In this document: positions 41,602 to 52,035 of the stretch, in pieces
Layout of the letters: each line of letters begins with the position of its first letter
Position numbering within the stretch: position 1 is the stretch's first letter
Source of the DNA: Salvia splendens
Lineage: Eukaryota; Streptophyta; Magnoliopsida; Lamiales; Lamiaceae
Reading direction: 5' to 3'
Length of the DNA: 64,000 nt
Assembly: GCF_004379255.2 (NCBI RefSeq)
Contig: NC_056039.1
Span: 29,525,883 to 29,589,882, forward strand
Translations under genes and position numbers: made by a program
The notes under the pieces: generated by a model
The model's input: only the letters and a program-made list of their open reading frames with translations
Database searches by the model: none
Told to the model about the DNA's origin: nothing

Positions 41602-43905
41602 AAGAAGATAACATTGTATAGAGAACAAAATTCTTAAACGTAGCAGGAAGTAGGGACAGTTTCAAGCTGGAAATACGATTACATTTGTGGAGTTTCTCAT
41701 CCAAAATTCATTGTTTTTAATTTATTGTATGTTTGGTAATAAAAACTTCAGAGTGTAGCATCCTCTTGCTAATTCAATGTGTCACACACGTGACTGCATT
41801 AATTGGAGTTCCAATATCTGCTTGGTCCAAGGTTTTTTAGGGTAAATATTTATTAGTTACAGAGAGATAAGGATTGGTGGCCACAATATTTTTGGTGTGG
41901 TTGTGAGACATTTCAAATCAAATATTTATGTTTCTGTATCATCTGCCCCCTTTCGTTGTACATTTGTATTTTCCTGCTCCAACTAAAATAAGTAGATTTA
42001 TGATTTGTAATTTTCATCCACATAACGGAATCTTATAAATATTACTTATCTGATTTTTATTTTGGAATTATGGGAAAGCCAAGCAAGGAAAATAAACGTG
42101 TTCGTGATTTGATTTGGCAGTCGATAATGTCGAGCCTCTATAATGTTACAAAATATTAAATATATTTGACATAAAAACATATTCACTTCTCAATTAATTG
42201 GGGCCGGCCATTTTTAATTTATTTGGCTCCTGAAATGTTCAATGGTTATATTTTTAAATGGTCATTGATATGTTATAATGAATTAATCCATGAACTATAG
42301 GTTAGGTTAGTTTTGGAATTGTATAAATTGCATGAACTGTCAATTTATTTCATTAAATAAATTTAATCATGTTGTATTAAGTTACGAGGAAGACAAATAA
42401 AACATACTACTTTATTGGGTTAACAAATAAAGATATAAGCTTGCTTTTAATTGGATAGAGTTTCATTGCTTACCTTACTCCATCAACAAGTAATGTATAG
42501 ATTCTTATAAATTAAACACTGTCTGTAAAGCTTATTCATTTAAGCGAGAAAAAGCCTTGCCATCATTCATCGTCTCACTTTCACTTTTTCTTTCTTTATT
42601 ACGCTTCTTTTCATTTTTACGTTTCTTCACCTAGTATAGCTACATGAATTCCCTCTACGCTATCTCAGGAAATTAAATACTAAAAGAGAAGAATGTATAA
42701 CTTTGTCTTATAAAAAGGAAGAGGTAGTTTGTTCGAAACTAAAATCCTAATTAGTACGTAGTAAACAATTTCAGGATCAAAAGAGAACAAGAAAATGTTT
42801 TCATAAATGAATATAGACTATTAATATGTGAGTATTTGACGAACGAAGAAGAAATTCTATCTATTTCTATAGAACGGAGGAAGTAATAAAAGAGTGGGCC
42901 GCACTTTTAGGATTGAATGCTGGTCTTTCATAGCTTTAGGGTCGTGACTAGAAGAGGCACATTTTTTATACTACTATGAATGAAAAAATAACGCTTCATT
43001 TCGAATACTTGGATCCGTGTAAACTTAGTTGAGTTATATTTCTTTTTGAGATGTCTAGTTAAGTCATTTCTCTTTGTAACAAAAAATAAACATCTAATGA
43101 TTCTTATATTATTTGTTATCTCTTTCTTATATTATTCGTTATCTCTTATACTTTACATTCTCTACTATGTTATCTTTATTTAATTCAGTTAACACAATTT
43201 TTTGATCTTGAAATCCAACAGACTCCTTCCATTTCTGAAAAGTATGAACTCCTTCATTTTTAAATAATGAATAAAAAGTACACATAAAAATTTGCACTGT
43301 TTTCTTTTTAATCCGTCCCATAAAAATATGCACTTTTTAATTTTGGAAACTCTCTTATCTCTAATAAGATATGACCAATTCTCCACTAACAATATTTTAA
43401 TTACTTTTTCATTTTAACTTTCTCTTATTTGATCAATTGTGCAATAAAACTATGTCCAACCTCTAAAGTGCATATTCTTGCGAGACGAAGTTAGTATTGT
43501 CTTCACTATTGCTCCTCTAGTAGAAATTATTATAATCATGAACATATTTCTGGTATTTCATTGAAATAATGTTATCTCTGATGTCATTATTTATACTTCT
43601 ACAATTATTAGTTTACACTTGTACACAATTTGGGAACAATATAACGAAATGGTTATTGGAGCATTTTTATTAGCACTAAAATATTACTTTAATCGACAAT
43701 AAATTACAAATTAGGTGATAAATAATCATTTATGAATGGTATAATTTATAAATAATAATAAATGATAAATTAAATGATAAATAAATTTATTCTCACAAAT
43801 AACAAAAAATAAAATCTAGAATACAAACAGCTAGAAGCATGTTTTTCTATATATATCATAGCTAAGAACTTAATCAATAGACTACTAAATCTTACTATAT
43901 GACAT
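40962..43905. other. AT-rich spacer
   Basis: The first ~47 bp are the rest of the split dispersed repeat. Stowaway-like debris occurs at 42860-42892 (atagaacggaggaagtaa) and 43300-43495 (taatccgtcccataaaaat ... cttgcgagacgaagtta). No gene supported. Confidence 0.5.
41540..41603. repeat. AT dinucleotide microsatellite with short AC tail
   Basis: An uninterrupted run of about 26 AT units ends in acacacacaca. Such a tract is expected to be length-variable. Confidence 0.95.
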
Positions 43906-44096
43906 GTGTTAAAAGCAAATATATTTTCCCACTTGCGACACAATCATGTATTTTCCGGCTCGAATCTTAAAGAAAAATTAGGAACTTCGGATCATTTGGA
44001 TAGGTTGGCTGCCCCCTCCCAAGCCCCTAAATTGGCCTCTGAATATGTTTATATGGAAAAGATGAAGAAAGAAAGAAAGAAAAATCAGATGATGAG
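43906..44096 (+). other. possible exon or gene fragment cut by the copia insertion
   Basis: An open stretch with a plant-like composition (EKLGTSDHLDRLAAPSQ, KLASEYVYMEKMKKERKK) begins without ATG and runs to the copia insertion site at 44097. Across the element (after 48102) the restored target reads straight into a stop (atgagttaa), so little sequence was lost. I do not recognise the protein; it may be chance. Confidence 0.25.
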
Positions 44097-44702
44097 TGTG
44101 AAAGTGTGTCCGTGCAAACTACTGATTTGATCGAGTGTTGGAGCCGAGCTGCAGCTCAAAGAAGAGATCAAGAAATGAAGCTCGGTTTTGAGCTAGCTCG
44201 GCTAGAAAGGAGTTCGGCTAGAAAGGAGTTCGGCTAGAAAGGAGTTCGGTGAAAGGAGTTCGGTAAGCTCGGCTTACCGAGCTGGAACTAGCCGAGAAGA
44301 AGAAGGCAGAAGAAGGAAGCTCGGCTTTGAGCTGGAACTAGCCGAGAAGGAAGAGTTCGGTTTTGAGCCGAGTAGCGGTTATAACTAACTTTGGGAAATA
44401 GAGTTAGTTGGATTTTATTTCTTGATTGCATCTTGTATAAATAGCTCGATAGAGCTCAGTAGTGAAGTAGCAGAATTACACCATATACACACACACCTAG
44501 AGAGATTAATTCTCAAGATAGCGAGCGGTTGTGAGCGGTAGAGTGTGAGTGTGAGTTCGTTGTAATTGTAAAGAGTTCATCAATAAGATTCCGGTCATCT
44601 TCTCCGTGGACGTAGGTGGTTTATCACCGAACCACGTTATATCGTTTGCGTGCTTTATTTTCTCGATTACGTGTGTGAGATCAGCGGCAACGCAACCCAA
44701 CA
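44097..44702 (+). repeat. 5' LTR, copia
   Basis: 606 bp. U3 has three tandem gaaaggagttcggcta units and several ctcggctt/aagctcgg pairs. TATA box TATAAATA at 44436-44443; U5 has CCGTGGACGTAGGTGG ... CCGAACCACG. Confidence 0.95.
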
Positions 44703-44704
44703 GG

Positions 44705-44722
44705 TGGCGCCGTCTGTGGGAA
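44705..44722 (+). promoter_or_regulatory. primer-binding site, copia
   Basis: TGGCGCCGTCTGTGGGAA, two bases after the LTR. It is identical to the site of both gypsy elements and unlike the initiator-Met site (TGGTATCAGAGC) usual in plant copia. Confidence 0.8.
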
Positions 44723-44821
44723 TTTCCCAAAGGAGTTCTTGATTGCTTTCTGGGATAGTTAGGGTCCAAGAATTCCGGTACTTGAGCTGATCTTGGCGAT
44801 TGCCCACCGTCTGTTTGAGAA

Positions 44822-47467
44822 ATGTCTACAGCTAAGTTTGAGGTGGAGAAGTTCACCGGGAAAAATGACTTTGGGCTGTGGAGGTTGAAGATAAAGGCCA
44901 TCTTGATGCAGCAGGGCCTATGGAATATCTTGAAGAATGAAGTCGATGCCGAGAAAGAAGCGGAGGTCGATGAAAAAGAGAAAGGGAAGCTTCAGGATAT
45001 GCAGTATAGAGCCTACAGCACCCTAATCTTGAATTTGTCAGATAGGGTTCTGAGGGAAGTCTCCAAAGAGGAGACAGCTGCGGGAGTATGGACAAAACTT
45101 GAGTCATTGTACATGACCAAGTCCATTACAAATCGTTTACACCTGAAGCAGAAGCTCCTTGCATTCAGATTCTCAGATGCGAGAGGAATTACAGAGCAAC
45201 TTGAAGAATTTGGTAAGTGTGTAGATGATTTGGAAAATATCGATGAAATGATCAAGGATGAAGATAAAGCCTTGATGCTGCTGAATTCGCTTCCTAAGAG
45301 TTTTGAACACTTCAAGGATGCGGTGTTACTTGGAAGAGAGTCCAAGGTTACATATGAAGAAATTCATTCTGCTCTGAAAATGAAGGAATCGCATAAGAAT
45401 GATTATTCCACTTCTACTAGACAAAATGATCCAGTGGCTGAGAGTCTTTTCTTGAAGAAGGGTCAGAACAAGAAAGTTTTCAACAAGAAGAAACAAAACA
45501 AAGATAAGGCTGAGGGAGAGAGGGAGACTAGAAGCTGCTACTATTGCAGAAAGCCGGGTCACTTGAAGAAGGCATGTTTTGCTTGGAAAAGGAAGCAAGA
45601 ACAAGCGATCAATGCAGGTTCAAATACTGCAGATCTTGCTCAGGAAGTGGAGGCCAATGAGGCCTTGAATATACTCTCAGGGGCAAGAATTGAAGAATGT
45701 TGGATCATGGACTCGGGTTGCTCCTTTCATATATGCTCCCACAGATCCTGGTTTCAAAAGTTGACAGCACACACAGGATCAGTAATGTTGGGGAATGATC
45801 AGACATGTGCTGTTAGAGGGATTGGAGAAATCAAGCTGAAGGTGAGTGATGGTAGTGTAAAAACTCTCACGGAAGTGAGGTTCATACCTCAGATCAAGAG
45901 AAACTTGATTTCTTTAGGGCTGCTGGAGTCCAAGGGCTACAGGTTTGAGTCCAGTAACGGAGTACTCAGGGTGACAAAGGGTCCCAGAATAGTCATGGAG
46001 GCCAAAAGAAAGAATAGCCTGTATTACTTGGTGGGTGAAACCGTGATCAATGCAGCAAATGTTACTCAGTCAGAGAGCCTGGATCTGTGGCATGCTAGAC
46101 TTGGGCATGTGGGGGAAAAAGGCATCAAGGAGCTTGCTAGGCTGGGTGCAATGAGGCTGGGGACATCAGAGAGGCTCAACAAATGTGAGTCTTGTATTCT
46201 TGGAAAGGCAAAAAGGCTACCATTCTCTGGTGGAAAGCACACTACAACAGCTCCCTTTGTATATGCTCACAGTGACCTATGGGGGCCTTCTCCAGCAGAA
46301 TCCATAGGTGGAGGTAAGTATTTCATATCTATTATAGATGACTATTCAAGAAAGGTATGGGTTTACATCCTCAAAGAGAAGTCTCAAGCATTTGAGAGGT
46401 TTAGAGAATGGCATACTAGATATGAAAATGAGAAAGGGTCGGTGCTGAAGTACTTAAGAACTGATAATGGGATGGAGTTCTTATCTACTGAGTTTGATAG
46501 CTTCTGTAAAATGAAAGGGATAAGAAGGCATAGGACCGTGCCAAGGAACCCTCAACAGAACGGGCTGGCAGAGAGGATAAACAGGACGTTGCTAGAAAGA
46601 GTGAGATGCATGTTGTTCTACTCTGGAATGCCAAAGAAATTTTGGGCAGAGGCTGTTTCTACTGCAGCTGATCTGATTAACAAATGCCCCTCTTCATCAA
46701 TTTCTAATGAGACTCCTGATCAGAGATGGTATGGAACTTTGGGAGACTACTCAGGCTTGAAGATTTTTGGGTGTGCGGCTTATGCACATATCAAGCAGAA
46801 TAAGTTGGAACCAAGAGCAAGAAAATGTGTGATGTTGGGATACCAAGATGGAGTGAAGGGATATAGGTTATGGAATATGGATGAAGGGGGTCAGAATATC
46901 ATTGTGAGTAGAGATGTAGTGTTCGATGAAGGAGAAATGCCATTCAAGAAAACTAAAGCACCCCCTGGTGGTGACAGTAGCTCTAGCATTCAAGAGTTTG
47001 AGTTTGATGAGAAATCTGCTTGGTCTGATGCTGATGAGGATGTTGAAATCTCTGAACACCAAGAAGAAGGTGGAGCTTCCAGTTCTCAGTCAGATGAAAA
47101 CACAAGAGGTGGAGATCCATCAAATCAAGGAAACAGAAGAAATCCAAGAAGGAATGCAGGCTTGCCCAGCAGGTTTTCAGATTATGATATGAGCTTCTTT
47201 GCTCTTTGTATAGCAGAGGTGCTCATGTTCTCAGAGCCTTCAACCTATGAAGAAGCCATAAAATGCAAAGAAAGTCAGAAGTGGATCAGAGCCATGGAAG
47301 AAGAAATAGAGTCCTTGTTGAGAAATGGGACTTGGATTCTGGTGAATGACCCAGGGACTCAGAAACTCATAAGTTGCAAGTGGCTATTTAAGAAGAAGCT
47401 TGAAGTTGGTGGAAATTGTGGAATGTTGAAGTATGGAACAGGATTGAGAAGGGAATCTAGATATTGA
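44822..47467 (+). CDS. truncated copia polyprotein (Gag, protease, integrase, RT stub)
   Basis: 881 residues from ATG 44822. Gag at about 1-235 (FTGKNDFGLWRLKIKAIL, LKQKLLAFRFSDARGITEQL), zinc knuckle CYYCRKPGHLKKAC at about 239-252, aspartic protease with IMDSGCSFH near 296, pre-integrase domain LWHARLGHVGEKGIKEL near 420, and integrase core at about 480-640 with DLWGPSP, LRTDNGMEF and NGLAERINR carrying the DDE residues. The copia RT start follows (WIRAMEEEIESLLRNGTW, KLISCKWLFKKKLEVGG) but the frame then enters unrelated residues and stops at 47467, 30 bp before the 3' LTR; the rest of RT and RNase H is deleted. Gag, protease and integrase look intact and may act in trans. Confidence 0.9.
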   Translation: MSTAKFEVEKFTGKNDFGLWRLKIKAILMQQGLWNILKNEVDAEKEAEVDEKEKGKLQDMQYRAYSTLILNLSDRVLREVSKEETAAGVWTKLESLYMTKSITNRLHLKQKLLAFRFSDARGITEQLEEFGKCVDDLENIDEMIKDEDKALMLLNSLPKSFEHFKDAVLLGRESKVTYEEIHSALKMKESHKNDYSTSTRQNDPVAESLFLKKGQNKKVFNKKKQNKDKAEGERETRSCYYCRKPGHLKKACFAWKRKQEQAINAGSNTADLAQEVEANEALNILSGARIEECWIMDSGCSFHICSHRSWFQKLTAHTGSVMLGNDQTCAVRGIGEIKLKVSDGSVKTLTEVRFIPQIKRNLISLGLLESKGYRFESSNGVLRVTKGPRIVMEAKRKNSLYYLVGETVINAANVTQSESLDLWHARLGHVGEKGIKELARLGAMRLGTSERLNKCESCILGKAKRLPFSGGKHTTTAPFVYAHSDLWGPSPAESIGGGKYFISIIDDYSRKVWVYILKEKSQAFERFREWHTRYENEKGSVLKYLRTDNGMEFLSTEFDSFCKMKGIRRHRTVPRNPQQNGLAERINRTLLERVRCMLFYSGMPKKFWAEAVSTAADLINKCPSSSISNETPDQRWYGTLGDYSGLKIFGCAAYAHIKQNKLEPRARKCVMLGYQDGVKGYRLWNMDEGGQNIIVSRDVVFDEGEMPFKKTKAPPGGDSSSSIQEFEFDEKSAWSDADEDVEISEHQEEGGASSSQSDENTRGGDPSNQGNRRNPRRNAGLPSRFSDYDMSFFALCIAEVLMFSEPSTYEEAIKCKESQKWIRAMEEEIESLLRNGTWILVNDPGTQKLISCKWLFKKKLEVGGNCGMLKYGTGLRRESRY

Positions 47468-47496
47468 TGGAGTTTTGCAAGGACAAGGTGGAGATT

Positions 47497-48102
47497 TGTG
47501 AAAGTGTGTCCGTGCAAACTACTGATTTGATCGAGTGTTGGAGCCGAGCTGCAGCTCAAAGAAGAGATCAAGAAATGAAGCTCGGTTTTGAGCTAGCTCG
47601 GCTAGAAAGGAGTTCGGCTAGAAAGGAGTTCGGCTAGAAAGGAGTTCGGTGAAAGGAGTTCGGTAAGCTCGGCTTACCGAGCTGGAACTAGCCGAGAAGA
47701 AGAAGGCAGAAGAAGGAAGCTCGGCTTTGAGCTGGAACTAGCCGAGAAGGAAGAGTTCGGTTTTGAGCCGAGTAGCGGTTATAACTAACTTTGGGAAATA
47801 GAGTTAGTTGGATTTTATTTCTTGATTGCATCTTGTATAAATAGCTCGATAGAGCTCAGTAGTGAAGTAGCAGAATTACACCATATACACACACACCTAG
47901 AGAGATTAATTCTCAAGATAGCGAGCGGTTGTGAGCGGTAGAGTGTGAGTGTGAGTTCGTTGTAATTGTAAAGAGTTCATCAATAAGATTCCGGTCATCT
48001 TCTCCGTGGACGTAGGTGGTTTATCACCGAACCACGTTATATCGTTTGCGTGCTTTATTTTCTCGATTACGTGTGTGAGATCAGCGGCAACGCAACCCAA
48101 CA
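47497..48102 (+). repeat. 3' LTR, copia
   Basis: 606 bp, no difference from 44097-44702 seen by eye. Confidence 0.95.
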
Positions 48103-48107
48103 ATGAG

Positions 48108-48927
48108 TTAAGAAAATAAAAATATTGTGCTACTGAATTGATAGATTTGTTATTTTAAAAGGTAGATCATAGTTCCATAACAACATGAGTTAGTCTAATG
48201 AAAATTACAACATTGAAGACTGGAGTGATTATGGATCCTATACTAATATAAAAAAATATACTACTATATATGTGTTTCATGAAGAACGAACTATTCCTCA
48301 TTTTAATATTTATGATCCTATAAATCGAGAAAATCTTAATAAAGAAACTAGAGATATGTTTGATGTAAATTGGACTTACAAGATAAATGAATTATATGTT
48401 TTCAATTACATAAAGCTTATGCATATAATTCTAGAAAAATTAGCGACACTGAAACATAGAAATTCACAAGATTGAGACTTTGTTTTAAATAATTATATTA
48501 TTAACAAAAGTAAGGAAACGCTTATTATATTCATTCTGAAAACTTTAAGATTAATGTATGACAAAAGAACTGTTTTCCTATACTAATTTTAATAATTTTT
48601 CTAAAAGCTTACTGAACTAAAATAATACTATATATTAAAAACATTATCAAGTCTGCATAAGGATTTGACTGCTGGTTGGTTTGGTCCGATCAATGAAACC
48701 GCGTTCCTATTAATTATCCACCTGAATTTGATAACTTTATCACCGAATTAGGATCTAACTAATTTTTTTTAAACTGTTATATACAAAATCGATGTAAAAC
48801 TGTAAAACTTACTAGTGTTTTTTTTGTCGTCAATGCAAAAAATAACTAGAGGTAAAAAAACAAAAATAAATACCTCAACTTCTTTGGTGGAAGTGGAGAG
48901 AAGTTCCCTAATAAAATGTCATGGCTA
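48108..48927. other. AT-rich spacer with an unrecognised broken ORF
   Basis: From ATG 48185 one frame runs to the stop at 48473-48475 (about 96 codons) with a single in-frame TAG at codon 3. It is Asn/Lys/Tyr-rich (ENYNIEDWSDYGSYTN, IPHFNIYDPINRENLNK). I do not recognise it. The length is notable for such AT-rich DNA, but no domain supports a gene. The rest of the stretch shows nothing. Confidence 0.3.
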
Positions 48928-48935
48928 AGTGGAAG

Positions 48936-49475
48936 TAGGGGTGAGCAAAAAAACCGGAAACCGAATATCCGAACCGAACCAAACCGAAATTTTGAAATTC
49001 GGTTCGGTTATTTCGGTTTTTCGGTTCGGTTCGGTTCGGTTCGGTTTTGAAAATACAAAAATTTCAGTTTTTCGGTTCGGGGGAAGAAAAAAACCGAAAA
49101 ACCGAATAACCGAATTATATATATATTCTTTTAATTTAATATATTATATTATATATAATATATAATATATTCTTTTAATAAATTCTACTATATTATATAT
49201 TATATGTATTATTAATTTTATATTATATATAAATATTCGATTAGTATTAATAAAATAAAATAAATTACACACATACATATATTAATATTATATTTATTTT
49301 TTTGGGTTTTTCGGTTTTTTCGGTTTTGTTCGGGTTTTTCGGTTTTTTAAGTTCGGTTTTCGGTTTTTCGGTTTTTCAGGTTCGGTTCGGTTTAGATTTT
49401 GAACTAAATTCGGTTTTTTCGGTTTTGGTTCGATTTTGACAAAAAACCGAACCGAAACCCGAATGCACACCCCTA
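48936..49475. mobile_element. hAT-type MITE rich in CCGAA/TTCGG
   Basis: 540 bp with ends TAGGGGTGAGCA and TGCACACCCCTA and an exact 8-bp TSD agtggaag (48928-48935, 49476-49483). Both flanks inside the ends are dense in accgaaccg / cggttcggtt units (about 48950-49110 and 49300-49465), enclosing a purely AT core; the whole can fold as a long imperfect hairpin. Open frames here are repeat artefacts. An 8-bp TSD supports the hAT superfamily. Confidence 0.8.
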
Positions 49476-49483
49476 AGTGGAAG

Positions 49484-49747
49484 TATGAGCCCGTATAGTT
49501 TTGGGCCTCATGAAATGGGATATGAACTGATCTGCTTGTTTTGGGCCAACTTCTCCACTTCATCAAGAATAACTAACTTCTCCACTTCATCCGGTGCATG
49601 AGCCAAAGCCATATATTTACAACAAATAGACTAAAATGTAGAACAAGGACTTATTGAGGGTAGTTTCTCCCAAAAAAGTGAAAAGTACTTCGAAAAAAAC
49701 TAAACTAAAGTTGAAAAATCACCGGTGATATAAATCTTTGGTGAAAA
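49484..49747. other. spacer
   Basis: No feature supported. Confidence 0.5.
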
Positions 49748-50533
49748 ATCCCTTAAATTTTGTTACAGTTTTTCATTTCCGTACCACAAAATTTATCACA
49801 TTTTACTTTTTACCGTTTTTCGATAGTGGACCTCATATTAAACTACCTACTCACATTTTATTATAAAACTAATACTGGTACATAAAAGTAGGACCCATGT
49901 AGCACCCCGGAAAATTGTGACTTTTTATTTTTTTATTTTTATTTGATGGCTTTTTTTTATTAATGTGGATGTTGAATAAGAATTTCTTTTGTGGAAATTG
50001 AGTCTCTATGTGTTTGAGTTAATTATGTAAAATTAGTTGTTGTGGGTTATGTGAGTTAATGTGATTAAGCTTCCAATGTGTGAATTAAATTAAGTGGGAT
50101 CATGCATATATTTCTAGCCATATTATTTAGAATTTTCGGCCCTCCTATCCATTGGAAATAATACTTTCTTTCTTGGATTTAATTAATTGCTTTGAGATAT
50201 TTATCTAAATTAAATCCAAACCAAATTATCCCTATGCTATTCTACATAATTTTCACCCATATGCCTTTCAATTACTTGTGAGATTAATTTATTTGTTACC
50301 TATTTTATGGGAGTCTTTTCCTACAAGAAATTACCAATTTAAATCCTATTCCTATTTAATTGAGGATTTAAATATATATTTTAAAATACTTCCCTAGTCA
50401 CGATTTCACCGTCTTTACTATCCTTAGTGAGGGCGGTCGTGACAACCCACTATCCACTAACTTTTTTAACTTACTTTCCATTACATTTTTTATACTCATG
50501 CCCGGTCGAAATGTGACAATATTTAAGGGACGA
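49748..50533. mobile_element. Stowaway-like MITE split by a solo LTR
   Basis: Left part 49748-49897 (tcccttaaattttgttacag ...) and right part 50450-50533 (... aatatttaagggacgatgga) are inverted relatives at their outer edges, and the interior joins across the LTR through its accca TSD. The right terminus ggacgatggag is followed by TA. Non-coding. Confidence 0.55.
49898..50444. repeat. solo LTR of a gypsy-type element
   Basis: 547 bp, TGTAGCACCCCGG ... GGCGGTCGTGACA, bounded by an exact 5-bp TSD accca (49893-49897, 50445-50449). The TGTagcacccc start and gtcgtgaca end resemble Ty3/gypsy LTRs of plants. No internal region remains, so it is the product of recombination between two LTRs. Orientation inferred only from TG...CA, which is symmetrical. 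Confidence 0.8.
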
Positions 50534-51441
50534 TGGAGTATTTAATAATTTGATACCAATCCATAATTGAAGGACAAAAAAGATGTTCATTCACGTCTAA
50601 AACACCTTTAAGGGGGGGGTTTTGTAGCATTCGGTAGTTTAAGAACTATGTAAGACTTTTTTACAACCATACAAGTTAAAACGACAACCGTTTTTAGTAA
50701 TTTGGCTATCATTATATTACTAGTTCATATAAAATTTCTTTAGAAAAAAATAACATATAAACATAGCAGCATGGAGTCGTACATGTGTGTAGAATATGCT
50801 TTTAATTTTTATTTTTGGACGTCACTCATTACTAATGAAGTGACTTAGGCAAACAATAACAATCTCTTTGTACTTCTGAATTACTCAATTGATATATTTG
50901 AAACGTGAAAGAATAGTATAGAGTCTATTTAACTCATTTTAATCTTAAAGAATGAAGAAAAGAATAAAAGTGTTGACTTCAGAAGCCCTGATTGTATTCC
51001 AAATTACCAAGCACGCATCTTTTTTTAAAATTTTTCTGTTTCAGTTTCCTATCAAATACTCAAATTATCAAATAGATGTAAACCGGATATGAGACGTATA
51101 TGATTATATTTGAATTAAAACATGGTAGACTAAATGATTTTTGTATAAAGGGTGTTGCGTGTGGCCTTTCCTTTATTGGTTAAAACTGCCAATGCCTAAG
51201 TTCTTGGCTTCTGATACTTCGGCGGTTAATCTCCAATATTCGCGGTTAATTAAAACAATGGTGCAAATTAACCATCTCTCTCTCTATATATATGCAACTA
51301 TGCAAGAATATGGATTGCTTGCAGAAAATGCATGAAGATACAGATTCCTATATCATTTCTTCGCCTTGTCCGAATAAAAATCTTAAACCATCATTCCGTC
51401 CAACAAAACATTGATGAACGTAAAAATCAAAATAACTAGAG
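50534..51441. other. AT-rich spacer and promoter of the RNase H-like gene
   Basis: No gene seen. A TATA-like ctctatatatatatgc lies at about 51282-51297, preceded by CT repeats, roughly 150 bp before the ATG at 51442. Confidence 0.45.
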
Positions 51442-52035
51442 ATGATGAGCATAAGTTCAAGATTATTCCGCTACGGTAGCGCGATCTGTGCAGCGAGAAG
51501 CTTTCACAAGGAAGGAATCAACGTGACGTGGGAGAAGCCGCAGATCGGTTGGACCAAGCTAAACTACGACGGTTCGTGCAAATGCAAGACCGGGAAATGC
51601 AGCATCGGCGGCATCTTCAGAGACGAGAGGGCCGGGTTCGTGCTAGGGTACGCGCAGTCCATTGGCGAGAGCAACAGCACCATAGCTGAACTGGCTGCCC
51701 TCGTGCGAGGCCTTGAAATCGCCCTCGAGAATGGGTGGGCCCACGTCTGCCTCGAGGGGGATTCCAAGAGTCTTATCGACATTATTGCTCGTAAACGAGA
51801 GGCCAAATGCCGGCAAGTGCAGAGCCATGTTGAGCGGGTGAATTTTATCATACCGCAATTTGAAAAGTGCGTTGTGAGGCATACGTATCGGGAAGGGAAC
51901 AGAGCTGCTGATAGATTCGCGCAGATGGGGCATAGATTGAAGAAGCCGCAGATTTGGAGACACATTCCTCCCAATGAAGTTGTGCGTATTCTCGAAGAAG
52001 ATGCGCAGGGAAAAACCTTTCTGCGCAGAAGATAG
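51442..52035 (+). CDS. RNase H-like (RVT_3) domain protein
   Basis: An intact 197-residue single-exon gene from ATG 51442 (a second Met follows at once). Residues about 38-165 form an RNase H fold of the plant RVT_3 type: Asp43 (LNYDGSCK), Glu83 (STIAELAALVRGLEIAL), Asp107 (CLEGDSKSLIDII) and Asp157 (EGNRAADRFAQMG) sit at the four catalytic positions. The C-terminus is basic (LRRR). Such domains are common both as stand-alone plant genes and as the tail of LINE-derived sequences. No reverse transcriptase is nearby, and the first 30 residues look like a short host leader that could be a weak organelle targeting signal. A functional RNase H activity is possible but unproven. Confidence 0.7.
   Translation: MMSISSRLFRYGSAICAARSFHKEGINVTWEKPQIGWTKLNYDGSCKCKTGKCSIGGIFRDERAGFVLGYAQSIGESNSTIAELAALVRGLEIALENGWAHVCLEGDSKSLIDIIARKREAKCRQVQSHVERVNFIIPQFEKCVVRHTYREGNRAADRFAQMGHRLKKPQIWRHIPPNEVVRILEEDAQGKTFLRRR

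Larger units (their letters stand above)
44097..48102 (+). mobile_element. Ty1/copia retrotransposon lacking most of RT and RNase H
   Basis: 4006 bp with 606-bp LTRs that look identical by eye (TGTGAAAG ... CCCAACA) and an exact TSD atgag (44092-44096, 48103-48107). The primer-binding site is TGGCGCCGTCTGTGGGAA; a purine tract AGGTGGAGATT precedes the 3' LTR. One 881-codon frame encodes Gag, protease, integrase and only the first ~60 residues of reverse transcriptase. Integrase before RT gives the copia order. It must have been copied with RT supplied in trans, and recently. Confidence 0.92.

Noticed and set aside
41540..41603. AT run as a possible replication origin or regulatory element
   Set aside because: A simple dinucleotide microsatellite explains it; no supporting context.
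48929..49165. Phe/Arg/Ser-rich frame in the hAT MITE
   Set aside because: Produced by the CCGAA/TTCGG repeat; low complexity.
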